Shown one piece after another: positions 17,942 to 26,079 of a DNA stretch of 64,000 nt. The translations under genes and the position numbers were made by a program. Every line of letters starts with the position of its first letter. Positions within the stretch are counted from its first letter, which is position 1. Source of the DNA: Hyphomicrobiaceae bacterium (GTDB lineage Bacteria; Pseudomonadota; Alphaproteobacteria; Rhizobiales; Hyphomicrobiaceae); NCBI GenBank assembly GCA_025351355.1, contig JANXWC010000191.1, positions 1 to 64,000 on the forward strand, written 5' to 3'. The notes below the pieces were generated by a model. That model saw only the letters and a program-made list of their open reading frames with translations. It was not told where the DNA came from and did no database searches.

Positions 17942-18772
17942 TCAATGCGCTACGCCCAGATACGCATCGATGACTTTTTGATCGGCCTTGACCTCGGCGG
18001 GCGTGCCGTCCGCGATCTTCTGGCCATAGTCGAGCACGACGATGCGATCGGACAGATCCATCACCACGCCCATGTCATGTTCAATGAGTGCGATCGTCGT
18101 CCCGAAGGTGTCGTTGACCGTCAAGATGAAGCGGCTCATGTCCTGCTTTTCCTCGAGGTTCATGCCCGCCATCGGCTCATCGAGCAGCAGCAGCTCCGGC
18201 TCGGTTGCAAGTGCGCGCCCGAGTTCAACGCGCTTCTGCAGACCATAGGGCAACCTGCCCACCGGGGTCTTGCGGATATGCGCGATCTCGAGAAAATCGA
18301 TGATCCGTTCGGCAACGGCGCGATGCTCGATTTCCTCGGCCATCGCTGGGCCATGTCGCAGCGCCTGCCAGAACAGGCCGCGTTTCATCTTCATGGTGCG
18401 ACCGGTCATGATGTTATCGAGTGTCGACATGCCCTTAAACAGAGCCACGTTCTGGAAGGTGCGCGCAATGCCTTGACTGGCAGCCACATAGGGCCGCATG
18501 GCCGAGCGCTGCTCGCCCTTGAAGGTGATCACGCCCTGCTGCGGATGATAAAAACCGTTAATGACATTGAGCATCGACGTTTTGCCGGCGCCGTTGGGCC
18601 CGATGATTGCGCGGATCTCGCCGCGGCGCACGTCGAACGACACGTCGCGGATAGCTTTAACGCCACCGAACGACAGTGAGACGTTATCGAGCTTCAGCAT
18701 GACCTCGCCGATCCGGCGCGGCGCTGTCGGCTGTGCGTTGTCTAGCGCAATGATATCGGCCACCACGTTCAT
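17942..18772 (-). CDS. livG: Liv-type ABC transporter ATPase, LivG subunit
   Basis: Second ATPase of the importer. It has Walker A GPNGAGKTS at residues 58-66, the LivG-style signature LPYGLQK at 174-180, Walker B LLLLDEP at 194-200, and IALIEHDMGVVMDLSDRIVV with the switch His. The length of 276 residues and the long C-terminal tail fit LivG. Its ATG overlaps the stop of the upstream acyl-CoA synthetase by 4 bp (18769-18772), implying translational coupling. Confidence 0.95.
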   Translation of the reverse strand: MNVVADIIALDNAQPTAPRRIGEVMLKLDNVSLSFGGVKAIRDVSFDVRRGEIRAIIGPNGAGKTSMLNVINGFYHPQQGVITFKGEQRSAMRPYVAASQGIARTFQNVALFKGMSTLDNIMTGRTMKMKRGLFWQALRHGPAMAEEIEHRAVAERIIDFLEIAHIRKTPVGRLPYGLQKRVELGRALATEPELLLLDEPMAGMNLEEKQDMSRFILTVNDTFGTTIALIEHDMGVVMDLSDRIVVLDYGQKIADGTPAEVKADQKVIDAYLGVAH

Positions 18773-20787
18773 TCGGCGGCCTCCTTGATCGGCGCAGCAG
18801 CGGCGGGATTGATGGCGATTTCCACAACTTGCATTCGCCCCTCGATGCGACCCTTGCGGCCGTCTTCAAAGGTCACTTCAACGGAGATAGTAGCTTCCGT
18901 CGACCCGTCATAGAGCGCTGCGAGGAGGGAGGCATAGCGCTCGGCAATGAATGAGCGGCGCACTTTCTGCGTGCGTGTGAGTTCGCCGTCATCGGCGTCG
19001 AGTTCCTTATGCAGGATGATGAACCGCTTGATTTGCGAGCCCGCCATAAGCGGCTCTGACGCCAAGGCCTTGTTCAATTCCACGACCCGCCGCTTGACCA
19101 AATCGATCACGCGCGGATCGCCGGCAAGTTCCTGGTAGCTGGCATAGGAGACGTTGTTGCGCTCGGCCCAGTTGCCGACGCTCACCAGGTCGATGTTGAC
19201 GAACATCGTCACGTAGTCGCGCTTGTCGCCGAAGGCCACCGCCTCCTTCACTTCAGGATAGAACTTGAGGCGGTTCTCCAGATACTTCGGCGAAAACAGT
19301 GCGCCGTTGTTCAGTTTGCCGACATCCTTGGCGCGATCGATGATGCGCAAATGGCCGCGACTGTCGATAAAACCGGCATCGCCGGTCTTGACCCACCCGT
19401 CCGGCGTTTTGGTCGCGGCCGTCGCCTCATCATTCTTGAAGTACTTGAGGAACACTCCGGGGCTCTTGAACAACACCTCACCGGTTTCGGAAATCTTGAC
19501 CTCGGTTTCCGGGCCGGGCGTGCCCACCGTGTCTGACGATACCTGGCCGTCGGGCTGCATGGTGATGAACACGCTGGCTTCGGTCTGTCCGTAGAGCTGC
19601 TTCAGATTGAGGCCGAGCGACCGATAGAAGCGGAACAATTCGGGCCCGATCGCCTCGCCAGCGGTGTAGCCGAGCCGGAGATTGGAAAAGCCCATGCGGT
19701 TGCGCAACGGCGCATACACGAGCTTGTCGCCGATCCAATACAGTATCCGGTCAGTAATACCCACCGGCTGGCGATCGAGGATCTTGCTGCCCGCGCGTTC
19801 GGCCACCTTCATGAAGTAGCTGTACATGGCCCGCTTGAGGCGGCCGGCGTCCTCCATGCGCACGGAAATTTCCGTCAACATGGTTTCAAACACGCGGGGC
19901 GGCGCGAAGAAGTAGGTCGGCCCGATTTCGCGGCGGTCGTCGATGGCTGTCGCCGGGCTTTCCGGACAAGCCACGCACAGTCCGCCCGCATAGGCCTGAC
20001 CATAGGTGAAAATGTGATCGCCAACCCAGGCCATGGGCAGGTAGGCGATCATGGTATCCTTTTCGGTGAAGTGATCGAAGATATTGGCATTCTGGCCCGA
20101 GCGCACGACGTTGTCATGGGTCAGCATGACGCCCTTCGGACGACCCGTCGTGCCCGAGGTGTAGAGCATCACCGAGACATCGGCGCCGCAGCCCTTAGCG
20201 ATTTCTTCGAGCAACCAAGCGTCCGAACCAGGATTGCTGCGCCGCTCAGCGCGGCCCAACTCCTGCACGGCCTGATAGCTGTGCAGGCGCGTGTGATCGT
20301 AATCCTTGAGACCGCGATCCTCGTCGTAGATCATGTGCCGGAGATGCGGCAACTGGTCGGATACGGACAGAATTTTGTCGACCTGCTCCTGGTCCTCTAC
20401 GATGGCGAAGCGCACCTCGGCGTGCTCGAGAACGTAGACCATCTCGTCGGCGACGGAGTCCTGGTACATCGGTACGGGAATACCGCCGAGGCTCTGCACG
20501 GCCGCAAAGGCCCAATAGAGCCGGGGCCGGTTGGTGCCAACGATGGCCACGGATTCGCCACGCTGGAAACCGAGTTTGCGCAATCCCAGTGCCAGGTCGC
20601 GCACCTGCTCGGAAACCTGCGACCAGGTCCAGCTTTGCCAGATGCCAAGATCCTTGTGGCGCATCGCCGGGCGCTGGCCGAATTCTGCCGCGTTGCGGAG
20701 CAGCAGTTTCGGCACGGTGTCAATCCGCGCGTTGCCCTCCCGAGCACTATCCAACGATGTTTGGACCGACCGAGCGGTGTCGCTCAT
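18769..20787 (-). CDS. AMP-forming long-chain-type acyl-CoA synthetase
   Basis: It activates a carboxylic acid as an acyl-adenylate and transfers it to CoA. The P-loop VMLYTSGTTGRPKGVMLTH lies near residue 200, the adenylate-binding region LKQLYGQTEASVFI in the middle and GWVKTGDAGFIDSRGHLRII towards the C-terminus. The extended C-terminal part (KDVGKLNNGALFSPKYLENR) is as in long-chain acyl-CoA synthetases. I prefer the ATG at 20787 (672 residues) because GCGGAG lies 7 nt upstream; the frame is open to 20835. It heads the operon and overlaps livG by 4 bp, which suggests that the imported ligand is an acid activated on entry. Confidence 0.92.
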   Translation of the reverse strand: MSDTARSVQTSLDSAREGNARIDTVPKLLLRNAAEFGQRPAMRHKDLGIWQSWTWSQVSEQVRDLALGLRKLGFQRGESVAIVGTNRPRLYWAFAAVQSLGGIPVPMYQDSVADEMVYVLEHAEVRFAIVEDQEQVDKILSVSDQLPHLRHMIYDEDRGLKDYDHTRLHSYQAVQELGRAERRSNPGSDAWLLEEIAKGCGADVSVMLYTSGTTGRPKGVMLTHDNVVRSGQNANIFDHFTEKDTMIAYLPMAWVGDHIFTYGQAYAGGLCVACPESPATAIDDRREIGPTYFFAPPRVFETMLTEISVRMEDAGRLKRAMYSYFMKVAERAGSKILDRQPVGITDRILYWIGDKLVYAPLRNRMGFSNLRLGYTAGEAIGPELFRFYRSLGLNLKQLYGQTEASVFITMQPDGQVSSDTVGTPGPETEVKISETGEVLFKSPGVFLKYFKNDEATAATKTPDGWVKTGDAGFIDSRGHLRIIDRAKDVGKLNNGALFSPKYLENRLKFYPEVKEAVAFGDKRDYVTMFVNIDLVSVGNWAERNNVSYASYQELAGDPRVIDLVKRRVVELNKALASEPLMAGSQIKRFIILHKELDADDGELTRTQKVRRSFIAERYASLLAALYDGSTEATISVEVTFEDGRKGRIEGRMQVVEIAINPAAAAPIKEAAE

Positions 20788-21028
20788 CAAGTTCTCCGCT
20801 CCCTTCCCAGGGCTTGAGTGCGCCCTCTTTGACATGGCTGGGTTGCTCCCTGCTCATGCGTGCAACACACGTAGCTACAAATGGCGGCGCACTCAAGGCC
20901 CATCAACGAACCACTCAAACGCCCGGCTTCGAGCGTAGGCCGACGGTGTAAATCTGTGGTCGTGGAACCGCGGCTCGATGCAGGCGTCTGATGCGCGGCA
21001 GGGCCCCGACGCAGCGCAGCAGTTGCCT
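20788..21028. other. Spacer upstream of the liv operon
   Basis: This should hold the operon promoter on the minus strand, and it lies downstream of the doc gene. I cannot point to a specific -35/-10 pair or operator. No gene is evident. Confidence 0.35.
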
Positions 21029-21409
21029 TCACCCCACGCGATCCTTCACCCACTTTGCCAATCCCGCCTCATCCAACTCACCCGCCGCGAGCGCCAAAAT
21101 TGCCGCCGCAAGGTCCGTCTCCGGCACCTTGAATGCGTTCCCGTTCAGCGCCAGCAGCGTCACCAGCGCCAGCAGCGACGCGCACTTGTTGCCATCGACG
21201 AAGGTATGGTTCTTGGCGATACCGAACGCGTAACTGGCGGCCAATGCCGCGAGATCGGCCTCTCCGTATGTCCACTTGTACTGCGCGCGTGCCACCGCCG
21301 ATTCCAGCAGCGTGCGATCGCGGATGCCCGATGGCCCGCCGAAGATGCGCAACTGTTCGTCGTGAAAGGCGATGACCAACTCGACGGTCAGCCAGACGGG
21401 CTCGCTCAT
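21029..21409 (-). CDS. doc: Doc-type (Fic fold) toxin with altered motif
   Basis: Starting at the ATG at 21409 the 126-residue product is a death-on-curing protein: LTVELVIAFHDEQLRIFGG, then GIRDRTLLESAVARAQ, and the Fic/Doc motif KNHTFVDGNKCASLLALV. P1 Doc is a kinase that phosphorylates EF-Tu; its motif is HxFxDxNKRT. Here the Arg after NK is Cys (TGC codon; CGC would encode Arg) and the following Thr is Ala, so activity may be reduced. The start overlaps the AbrB-type antitoxin stop by 4 bp. A longer open frame upstream is non-coding read-through. Confidence 0.85.
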   Translation of the reverse strand: MSEPVWLTVELVIAFHDEQLRIFGGPSGIRDRTLLESAVARAQYKWTYGEADLAALAASYAFGIAKNHTFVDGNKCASLLALVTLLALNGNAFKVPETDLAAAILALAAGELDEAGLAKWVKDRVG

Positions 21410-21627
21410 TTGGCGGGCTCTTTCAGCGCCTGACTGTAGGTCTTCATGGCTTCGCGCGCGATCGCCATGCCCTTCTCGAAGGTGTCGTCGCGCTTGCCGA
21501 TGACGAGCCCCTCGGCTGTCTCCGTCACAAACACCGCATCCCCCTGCTCTAACCCGAGGCGGGCGAGCAGTTCTTTGGGCAGGATCAGGCCGGTCGAGTT
21601 GCCGATGCGCTTCAGTTCGAGTTTCAT
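21406..21627 (-). CDS. AbrB/MazE-like (SpoVT-AbrB) antitoxin
   Basis: This 73-residue swapped-hairpin DNA-binding protein opens with MKLELKRIGNSTGLILPKEL and continues LARLGLEQGDAVFVTET, the SpoVT/AbrB signature. The C-terminal 25 residues (TFEKGMAIAREAMKTYSQAL) would be the toxin-binding tail. It directly precedes doc with a 4-bp overlap. Doc is classically paired with a Phd antitoxin; AbrB-type partners are also common. It is expected to repress its own operon through the palindromes upstream. Confidence 0.88.
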   Translation of the reverse strand: MKLELKRIGNSTGLILPKELLARLGLEQGDAVFVTETAEGLVIGKRDDTFEKGMAIAREAMKTYSQALKEPAK

Positions 21628-21645
21628 GGGGTACCTTACGGGAAA

Positions 21646-21685
21646 TAACCGTTAGACGGAATGTATAACAAAATAGTCGCACTAT
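21646..21685. promoter_or_regulatory. Candidate operators upstream of the abrB-doc operon
   Basis: Two short palindromes lie 19-58 bp upstream of the antitoxin start: TAACCGTTA (21646-21654) and ATAGTCGCACTAT (21673-21685, 5-bp arms around CGC). The stretch is AT-rich relative to its surroundings. Autoregulation by such sites is usual for toxin-antitoxin modules, but binding here is inferred. Confidence 0.5.
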
Positions 21686-21775
21686 GTTAACGCGCCGCCG
21701 CTGCTTGGAGTCGGGCTGGCTTGCCCTTCCAGGAAAAATAGGCTCCAACGCGAACACCTTACCAGGAGACTCCAC

Positions 21776-22222
21776 ATGCCGCGCCTGACGCTTGCCCAAG
21801 CTGCCGTGATCACCGATGCGGCGCTCGCCAAGGGGCAGGCGATGAAGTTCGAACCATTGACGGTGGTGGTGCTGGACGCGGGCGGTCATATCGTTGCACT
21901 GAAGCGCGAGGACGGCTCTGGCATCCTGCGCGTCGAAATTGCCACTGGTAAAGCCTATGGCGCACTCGGCTTCGGCTTCGGCAGCCGCGAACTGTTCGAG
22001 CGCAGCCAGAAACAGCCAATATTCATGACCGCCATGGCGGCGATCGCGCAAGGCAAGTTCGTGCCCGTGCCATCGGGCGTGCTGATTCGCGATGCAGCGG
22101 GCGAGGTCATCGGCGCCGTCGGTATTTCCGGCGATAACTCCGACAACGACGAACTCGCAGCCGTTGCCGGTATTGCCGCCGCAGGCCTCCTCGCTCAACC
22201 CGGCAAGGCCACGGCCTCCTGA
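21776..22222 (+). CDS. GlcG/HbpS (DUF336) family protein, cytoplasmic
   Basis: This 148-residue member of the GlcG fold has RLTLAQAAVITDAALAKGQA, the strand LTVVVLDAGGHIVALKRED, ATGKAYGALGFGFGSRELFE and PSGVLIRDAAGEVIGAVGIS. It lacks a signal peptide, unlike the member at 6155-6691. The ribosome-binding site is AGGAGA, about 7 nt before the ATG. It is followed after 41 bp by an enoyl-CoA hydratase gene on the same strand, so the two are probably co-transcribed. The role is not known. Confidence 0.9.
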   Translation: MPRLTLAQAAVITDAALAKGQAMKFEPLTVVVLDAGGHIVALKREDGSGILRVEIATGKAYGALGFGFGSRELFERSQKQPIFMTAMAAIAQGKFVPVPSGVLIRDAAGEVIGAVGISGDNSDNDELAAVAGIAAAGLLAQPGKATAS

Positions 22223-22263
22223 CAAGATCTCAACTTCTCCGTTCAACCCGCGAAGGAAATGCA

Positions 22264-23049
22264 ATGACCGACAAGATGCTGGCCCGCAAAAGCGGACATA
22301 TCGGCACAATGACTTTCAACAATCCCGAACGCCACAACGCCGTGTCGTTTGAGATGTGGGAAAAGGTCGGCGCCATCCTTGAGGATTTCCGCGCCGATCC
22401 GGAGATCCGCGTGGTCGTGCTCACCGGCGCCGGCGGCAAGGCGTTTGTATCGGGTGCGGACATCTCGAAATTCGGAGACGAGCGCGGCACGCTGGAAGCA
22501 CAGAACCGCTACAACGCGACGACCGAGCGCATCTACACGGCAGTCTCGACGTTTCCGAAACCGACCATCGCCATGATCCGCGGTTATTGCATCGGCGGTG
22601 GGTTGGGTTTGGCCATCGCCTGCGATCTGCGCTTCTGCACGGAGGGTTCGAAGTTCGCGCTCCCGGCAGCGAAACTCGGCATCGGGTACGGTTATCTCGG
22701 CGTGCAGCGGTTCGTGCAAACCATCGGGCCCGCGCGCACCAAGGACATCTTCTTTTCGGCGCGCCAATTGGACACAACGGAAGCGCTGCGCATTGGCTTG
22801 ATCGATCGGGTTGTGGCGGATGCGGACCTCGAAGCGGTCACCACGCAATATGCCGAGACGGTGGCGGGCAACGCGCCACTGACAGTCGTGGCCGTCAAGC
22901 ACATCACCACGGAACTGCAGAAGGCCGAGTCTGTGCGTGATCTCGCTGGCTGCAAGAAGATGGTCGAAGCCTGCTTTACCAGCCAGGACTTCATCGAAGG
23001 GCGCACCGCGTTCATGGAAAAGCGGAAGGCACAGTTCAGAGGTAAATGA
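22264..23049 (+). CDS. Enoyl-CoA hydratase/isomerase family protein
   Basis: A crotonase-fold enzyme of 261 residues acting on an acyl-CoA. Visible landmarks are MTFNNPERHNAVSFEMWEKV, the first oxyanion-hole segment GKAFVSGADISKF, and the second, MIRGYCIGGGLGLAIACDLR, followed by the catalytic-region FALPAAKLGIGYGYLGVQRF. The position corresponding to a classical hydratase glutamate is not Glu here, so the exact reaction (hydratase, isomerase or other) is open. Its upstream partner is the GlcG-like gene; downstream is a set of hairpins ending in a terminator-like stem. Confidence 0.88.
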   Translation: MTDKMLARKSGHIGTMTFNNPERHNAVSFEMWEKVGAILEDFRADPEIRVVVLTGAGGKAFVSGADISKFGDERGTLEAQNRYNATTERIYTAVSTFPKPTIAMIRGYCIGGGLGLAIACDLRFCTEGSKFALPAAKLGIGYGYLGVQRFVQTIGPARTKDIFFSARQLDTTEALRIGLIDRVVADADLEAVTTQYAETVAGNAPLTVVAVKHITTELQKAESVRDLAGCKKMVEACFTSQDFIEGRTAFMEKRKAQFRGK

Positions 23050-23092
23050 GCGGCGAAGGCCGCTATGGGGAAAATAAACGGCGAAGGCCGCT
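23049..23092. repeat. Two copies of a small hairpin after the enoyl-CoA hydratase gene
   Basis: AGCGGC-GAAG-GCCGCT at 23049-23064 begins on the last base of the stop codon, and a near-identical stem (CGGCGAAGGCCGCT) recurs at 23079-23092. Together with the stem at 23103 they form three hairpins in a row. Confidence 0.75.
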
Positions 23093-23102
23093 CGCCACGA
23101 AA

Positions 23103-23126
23103 AAAGGCCGGCTTGCACCGGCCTTT
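23103..23126 (+). terminator. Terminator-like hairpin
   Basis: A 9-bp perfect stem, AAAGGCCGG / CCGGCCTTT, with loop CTTGCA. The stem ends in TTT and is preceded by an A-run, so it could serve in either direction; it is likely the transcription end of the GlcG/enoyl-CoA hydratase pair. Confidence 0.75.
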
Positions 23127-23469
23127 CAGTTTCCAATGGCGCAACCCAGCAAACGACCAAGGTTGCGCCTATCCGCTTCTAAGCCGATCATGATACGGGA
23201 TCGCGATCGTGTTTGCTGTGCTCGAATCTTGCGGATGACAGCAGCACCACGAGGGGCATCGTAACACTGCCGCCACTCGAAAATCCGACCGAGCGGCTAT
23301 GACAATATGCTGCTCCTGCAGTGTGTGGATTGCAAGGCGCCAATACGGCGAAATCGGGAAAACGACAGCCGCTCGCAGGAAATTGATCCGCGCGCGCCCC
23401 TTAATTTCTGGCGCGGCCAGCTGATTTACCAAAATTCAAAATACCGTACTTCTGCATGGACAATTGTCG
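23127..23469. other. Intergenic spacer, nothing recognised
   Basis: This 343-bp spacer lies between two convergent genes. I find no RNA gene, repeat shared with the rest of the window, or credible coding frame. Confidence 0.4.
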
Positions 23470-24534
23470 TCAACGGCGAGGACGGATACGCCATTCGAAG
23501 GCGGGATCGCCGTAGTCGAGGCGCGCGCGCACCTCCATGACGAGCAAGCGATTGTGCACAGCAAGAGCTCCTTCGTGCAGGCCGTTCCATCCATCGAAGA
23601 CGGCGGGTGAGAGCGGCTCCAGCCGGCGCATGAGACGCCACGACCGGCGGCGAACGATGACGCCGTCCGCAACATACTCGACTTCGGCTGTATCGCCTTC
23701 GCCACGGGCGAACGCGGCCATGAAGGCGCCGAAGGCTGCAGCATCGTCACCGACGATGCCGAGTTGGCGGGCCGTTTCGCGATAGAGCTGCGCGCCGACG
23801 AGATGACCAGTGACACGTGCGAGATAGGCGGCGTCGGCCGGGCCGAAACACTCGACGAGGCGGGGCAGGCCGGAACGAATATATTCCATGGCGTAGTTGC
23901 GTTGCGCCTTGGCGAGGCGCGCAGCAGGCCACTGTCCAGCCGGCAGCAGGGGTGCGCCGGCGGGATCAAACCGCGGCGGCAATTCGCCGGGACGAAATTG
24001 CAACCGCTCTTCGGGTGCGAGGGCATGATCATGTTCGAGGAAATAGCCGGCCAGGCCGTGCTGGGCATCCATCGTCTGCGCGGTGCACACAAAGCCGAGC
24101 CGCGGATTACCCAGCGACACGCCATTTTGGGCATACCAACCGCGCAGCATGGCGCGTGAAACCTCGCCCGGCACGCCGCAGATCGCAGCCCCCGGATAGA
24201 TCCAACGGGGCGGCACGAAATGCACCCACGCCTTGCGATCGCTCTCGCGCACGAACTCGACGGAAACACCGCCGACACCGTTGCTGAGATAATGGTAAGC
24301 GGCGCAGGCCACGGCGTCGGGCATCCCGCGCAGACCGAGCTTGTCGAAACTCGCCAGGAACTTCTCATGATGTTGATGGCGGAACAGGCGAAACATCCAT
24401 TCCGCAGCGTCTGCCGCCGAACGGCGCTGCGCCAACGTCAGAATCAGGCCGGTTAAAAAAGCGTGATAAAGTTCTGCGACAGCCGACATCTCGCCGGGGC
24501 TGCTTGTTTCTGGCGGTGTACTCGCAGTCGGCAT
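23470..24534 (-). CDS. Protein of unknown function, translationally coupled to an MFS transporter
   Basis: I do not recognise this 354-residue protein. It appears soluble, without a signal peptide or long hydrophobic helices, and is rich in Arg, Ala and aromatic residues. Features include a helical N-terminus (AVAELYHAFLTGLILTLAQR), a central VHFVPPRWIYPGAAICGVPG, and RNYAMEYIRSGLPRLVECFG. Its ATG (24534-24532) shares bases with the stop codon of the MFS gene (TGATG), so the two are translated together and probably act on the same compound. Codon use looks like its neighbours. An enzyme role is possible but unsupported. Confidence 0.75.
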   Translation of the reverse strand: MPTASTPPETSSPGEMSAVAELYHAFLTGLILTLAQRRSAADAAEWMFRLFRHQHHEKFLASFDKLGLRGMPDAVACAAYHYLSNGVGGVSVEFVRESDRKAWVHFVPPRWIYPGAAICGVPGEVSRAMLRGWYAQNGVSLGNPRLGFVCTAQTMDAQHGLAGYFLEHDHALAPEERLQFRPGELPPRFDPAGAPLLPAGQWPAARLAKAQRNYAMEYIRSGLPRLVECFGPADAAYLARVTGHLVGAQLYRETARQLGIVGDDAAAFGAFMAAFARGEGDTAEVEYVADGVIVRRRSWRLMRRLEPLSPAVFDGWNGLHEGALAVHNRLLVMEVRARLDYGDPAFEWRIRPRR

Positions 24535-25817
24535 CAGCCCCCCAGCGATCGCGCCGACGCGCGCCGTAAACGGGCATGCGACGGCAGATAGAACAACAGG
24601 CCCAAGATCTGCAACACAAGGAAGGTGCCGAATGCGGCCTGATAGGCGGCCAATGGAAATCGCCCGGTCGGCGTGAGCGGGAACAGATCAATGATGGCGC
24701 CCATGGCCCATTGCGCGATGAAGGCACTGCCGAAAATCATCAGGTTCATGGCCGAGTTGGCACGGCCCGACAGCGCCACGCCGAAGTAACTCGAGAGCCA
24801 CGGAAACGCCAGCACCGCCACCTGCCCCAGCATCCCGAACAGCAGCCACGCCGGCAACTGCGCGACGTTGAGAATGATCAGCGCCTCCGCAAGCATGAAC
24901 ATCAGCAGGAAACCTAACAGCACGTCCAACGTGCTGAGGCCACGCCGGACCAATTGGTCGGTGGCAGCGCCGGTGCCGAGAACGCCGATGAAAAATGCGA
25001 CCGCCATCAGAAACAGATTTTCAGCGACGGCGGTGCGATCGAGGCCGCCGACGTCGCGCCACCACGGGCCCGCCCACAAAGTCTGCATGGCAATATTGGT
25101 GCCCGCACTGAGGCCGAGAATGGGCGCGAGCCGCAGGAAGGCCGGGTCGCGCATGATGCCTGCCAAGCTGGCAAGCTGATGCGTCAGCGGCGCCGGCTTA
25201 CCGATCGCGTCAGGCCGCGGCACGACGAAGAAAACGACAACGGAACTGGTCGCGGTGATGGCGGCGAGAACGGCAAACACCGGCCGCCAGCCGGCCTGGG
25301 CGACCATCCATTGCATCGGCGCCGTCGACACCATCAGGCCTAAAGCGCCGAGCGACATGACCGCGGCACTGCCGAGCGCGCGGCGCGCTTCAGGCACCCA
25401 TAAGACAACGGCCTTGAAGCTGCTCATCAGCCCGCCGGCGAAGCCCAAGCCGATCATGGCACGGGCCAAGGTCAGTGTCGGCGCATCCTGCCCGCGCGAG
25501 AACAAGTAGGCACCCAAGGCAGCGACACACAACAGGGCCGCCTGCACGCGGCGGGGGCCGAACCGATCCAGCAGTATGCCCAGCGGCAATTGAAACAACG
25601 AGAATGCGAGCAGATAGGCTGCAGTCAAGAAACCAAGTTGGCCAGCGTCGAGGTGGAGTTCGCGGATGAGGTCCGGTGCCACCACCGCGTTCACGGCGCG
25701 GAACAGGTAGGACATGAAATAAGCCATCCCGAACGGCAGCAAGGCCATCACGATGATGCCGGATCCGACGGGTTTGGCCGGCGCCAATACCGTCGCCTGT
25801 GTTTCCGTCGTTGCCAT
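24534..25817 (-). CDS. MFS transporter
   Basis: A 427-residue, roughly twelve-helix major facilitator protein. The N-terminal half has YLFRAVNAVVAPDLIREL, the loop 2-3 motif LGILLDRFGPRRVQAALL (the MFS G-x-x-x-D-R-x-G-x-R-R signature) and LARAMIGLGFAGGLMSSFKA. I chose the ATG at 25817 because the product then starts shortly before the first helix (GIIVMALLPFGMAYFMSYLF); the frame remains open to 26036 only because it reads into a dispersed repeat. The substrate is unknown. It is coupled to the downstream unknown gene by a TGATG overlap. Confidence 0.87.
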   Translation of the reverse strand: MATTETQATVLAPAKPVGSGIIVMALLPFGMAYFMSYLFRAVNAVVAPDLIRELHLDAGQLGFLTAAYLLAFSLFQLPLGILLDRFGPRRVQAALLCVAALGAYLFSRGQDAPTLTLARAMIGLGFAGGLMSSFKAVVLWVPEARRALGSAAVMSLGALGLMVSTAPMQWMVAQAGWRPVFAVLAAITATSSVVVFFVVPRPDAIGKPAPLTHQLASLAGIMRDPAFLRLAPILGLSAGTNIAMQTLWAGPWWRDVGGLDRTAVAENLFLMAVAFFIGVLGTGAATDQLVRRGLSTLDVLLGFLLMFMLAEALIILNVAQLPAWLLFGMLGQVAVLAFPWLSSYFGVALSGRANSAMNLMIFGSAFIAQWAMGAIIDLFPLTPTGRFPLAAYQAAFGTFLVLQILGLLFYLPSHARLRRASARSLGG

Positions 25818-25839
25818 GGCGATTACGGGTCTCGTGGTT

Positions 25840-25946
25840 GCTAGGGTCGTTTCGATTTTAGTGGAATCGGGGAACGACCCTAGCTTTTTGTTTTGTCGTG
25901 CTTCTTTTCGGAAAACCGCTGCACACTTTATCCGGAAGCACTCTAG
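25840..25946. repeat. Dispersed intergenic repeat, copy 1 of 2 (partner at 63502-63629)
   Basis: The element opens with a 12-bp inverted repeat, GCTAGGGTCGTT (25840-25851) / AACGACCCTAGC (25873-25884), then TTTTTGTTTT. It continues with a second imperfect stem whose outer arms are GTGCTTC and GAAGCAC. Positions 25882-25920 match 63543-63582 with two substitutions and one inserted A. It lies between the divergent MFS and pncC-like genes. Confidence 0.82.
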
Positions 25947-26079
25947 CCGATGCAGGAGCGCACCAGACCATTGCCGCTTCGCCGGCGCAAGGGCTGCGGC
26001 TTGCCGGTGTCGGCTTGCCGGCGCAGTCCCGCTCATTCATGGTGGCGATCGACAAGCGGTGTTGTCCTGGGATTAGCCG

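Noticed and set aside
21410-22309. Long minus-strand extension of the doc frame
   Set aside because: It runs antisense through the antitoxin, the GlcG-like gene and intergenic DNA; only the last 126 codons match the Doc family and have a start overlapping the antitoxin stop.
25818-26036. N-terminal extension of the MFS protein
   Set aside because: It is translated from the dispersed repeat at 25840-25946 and is not part of a typical MFS N-terminus.
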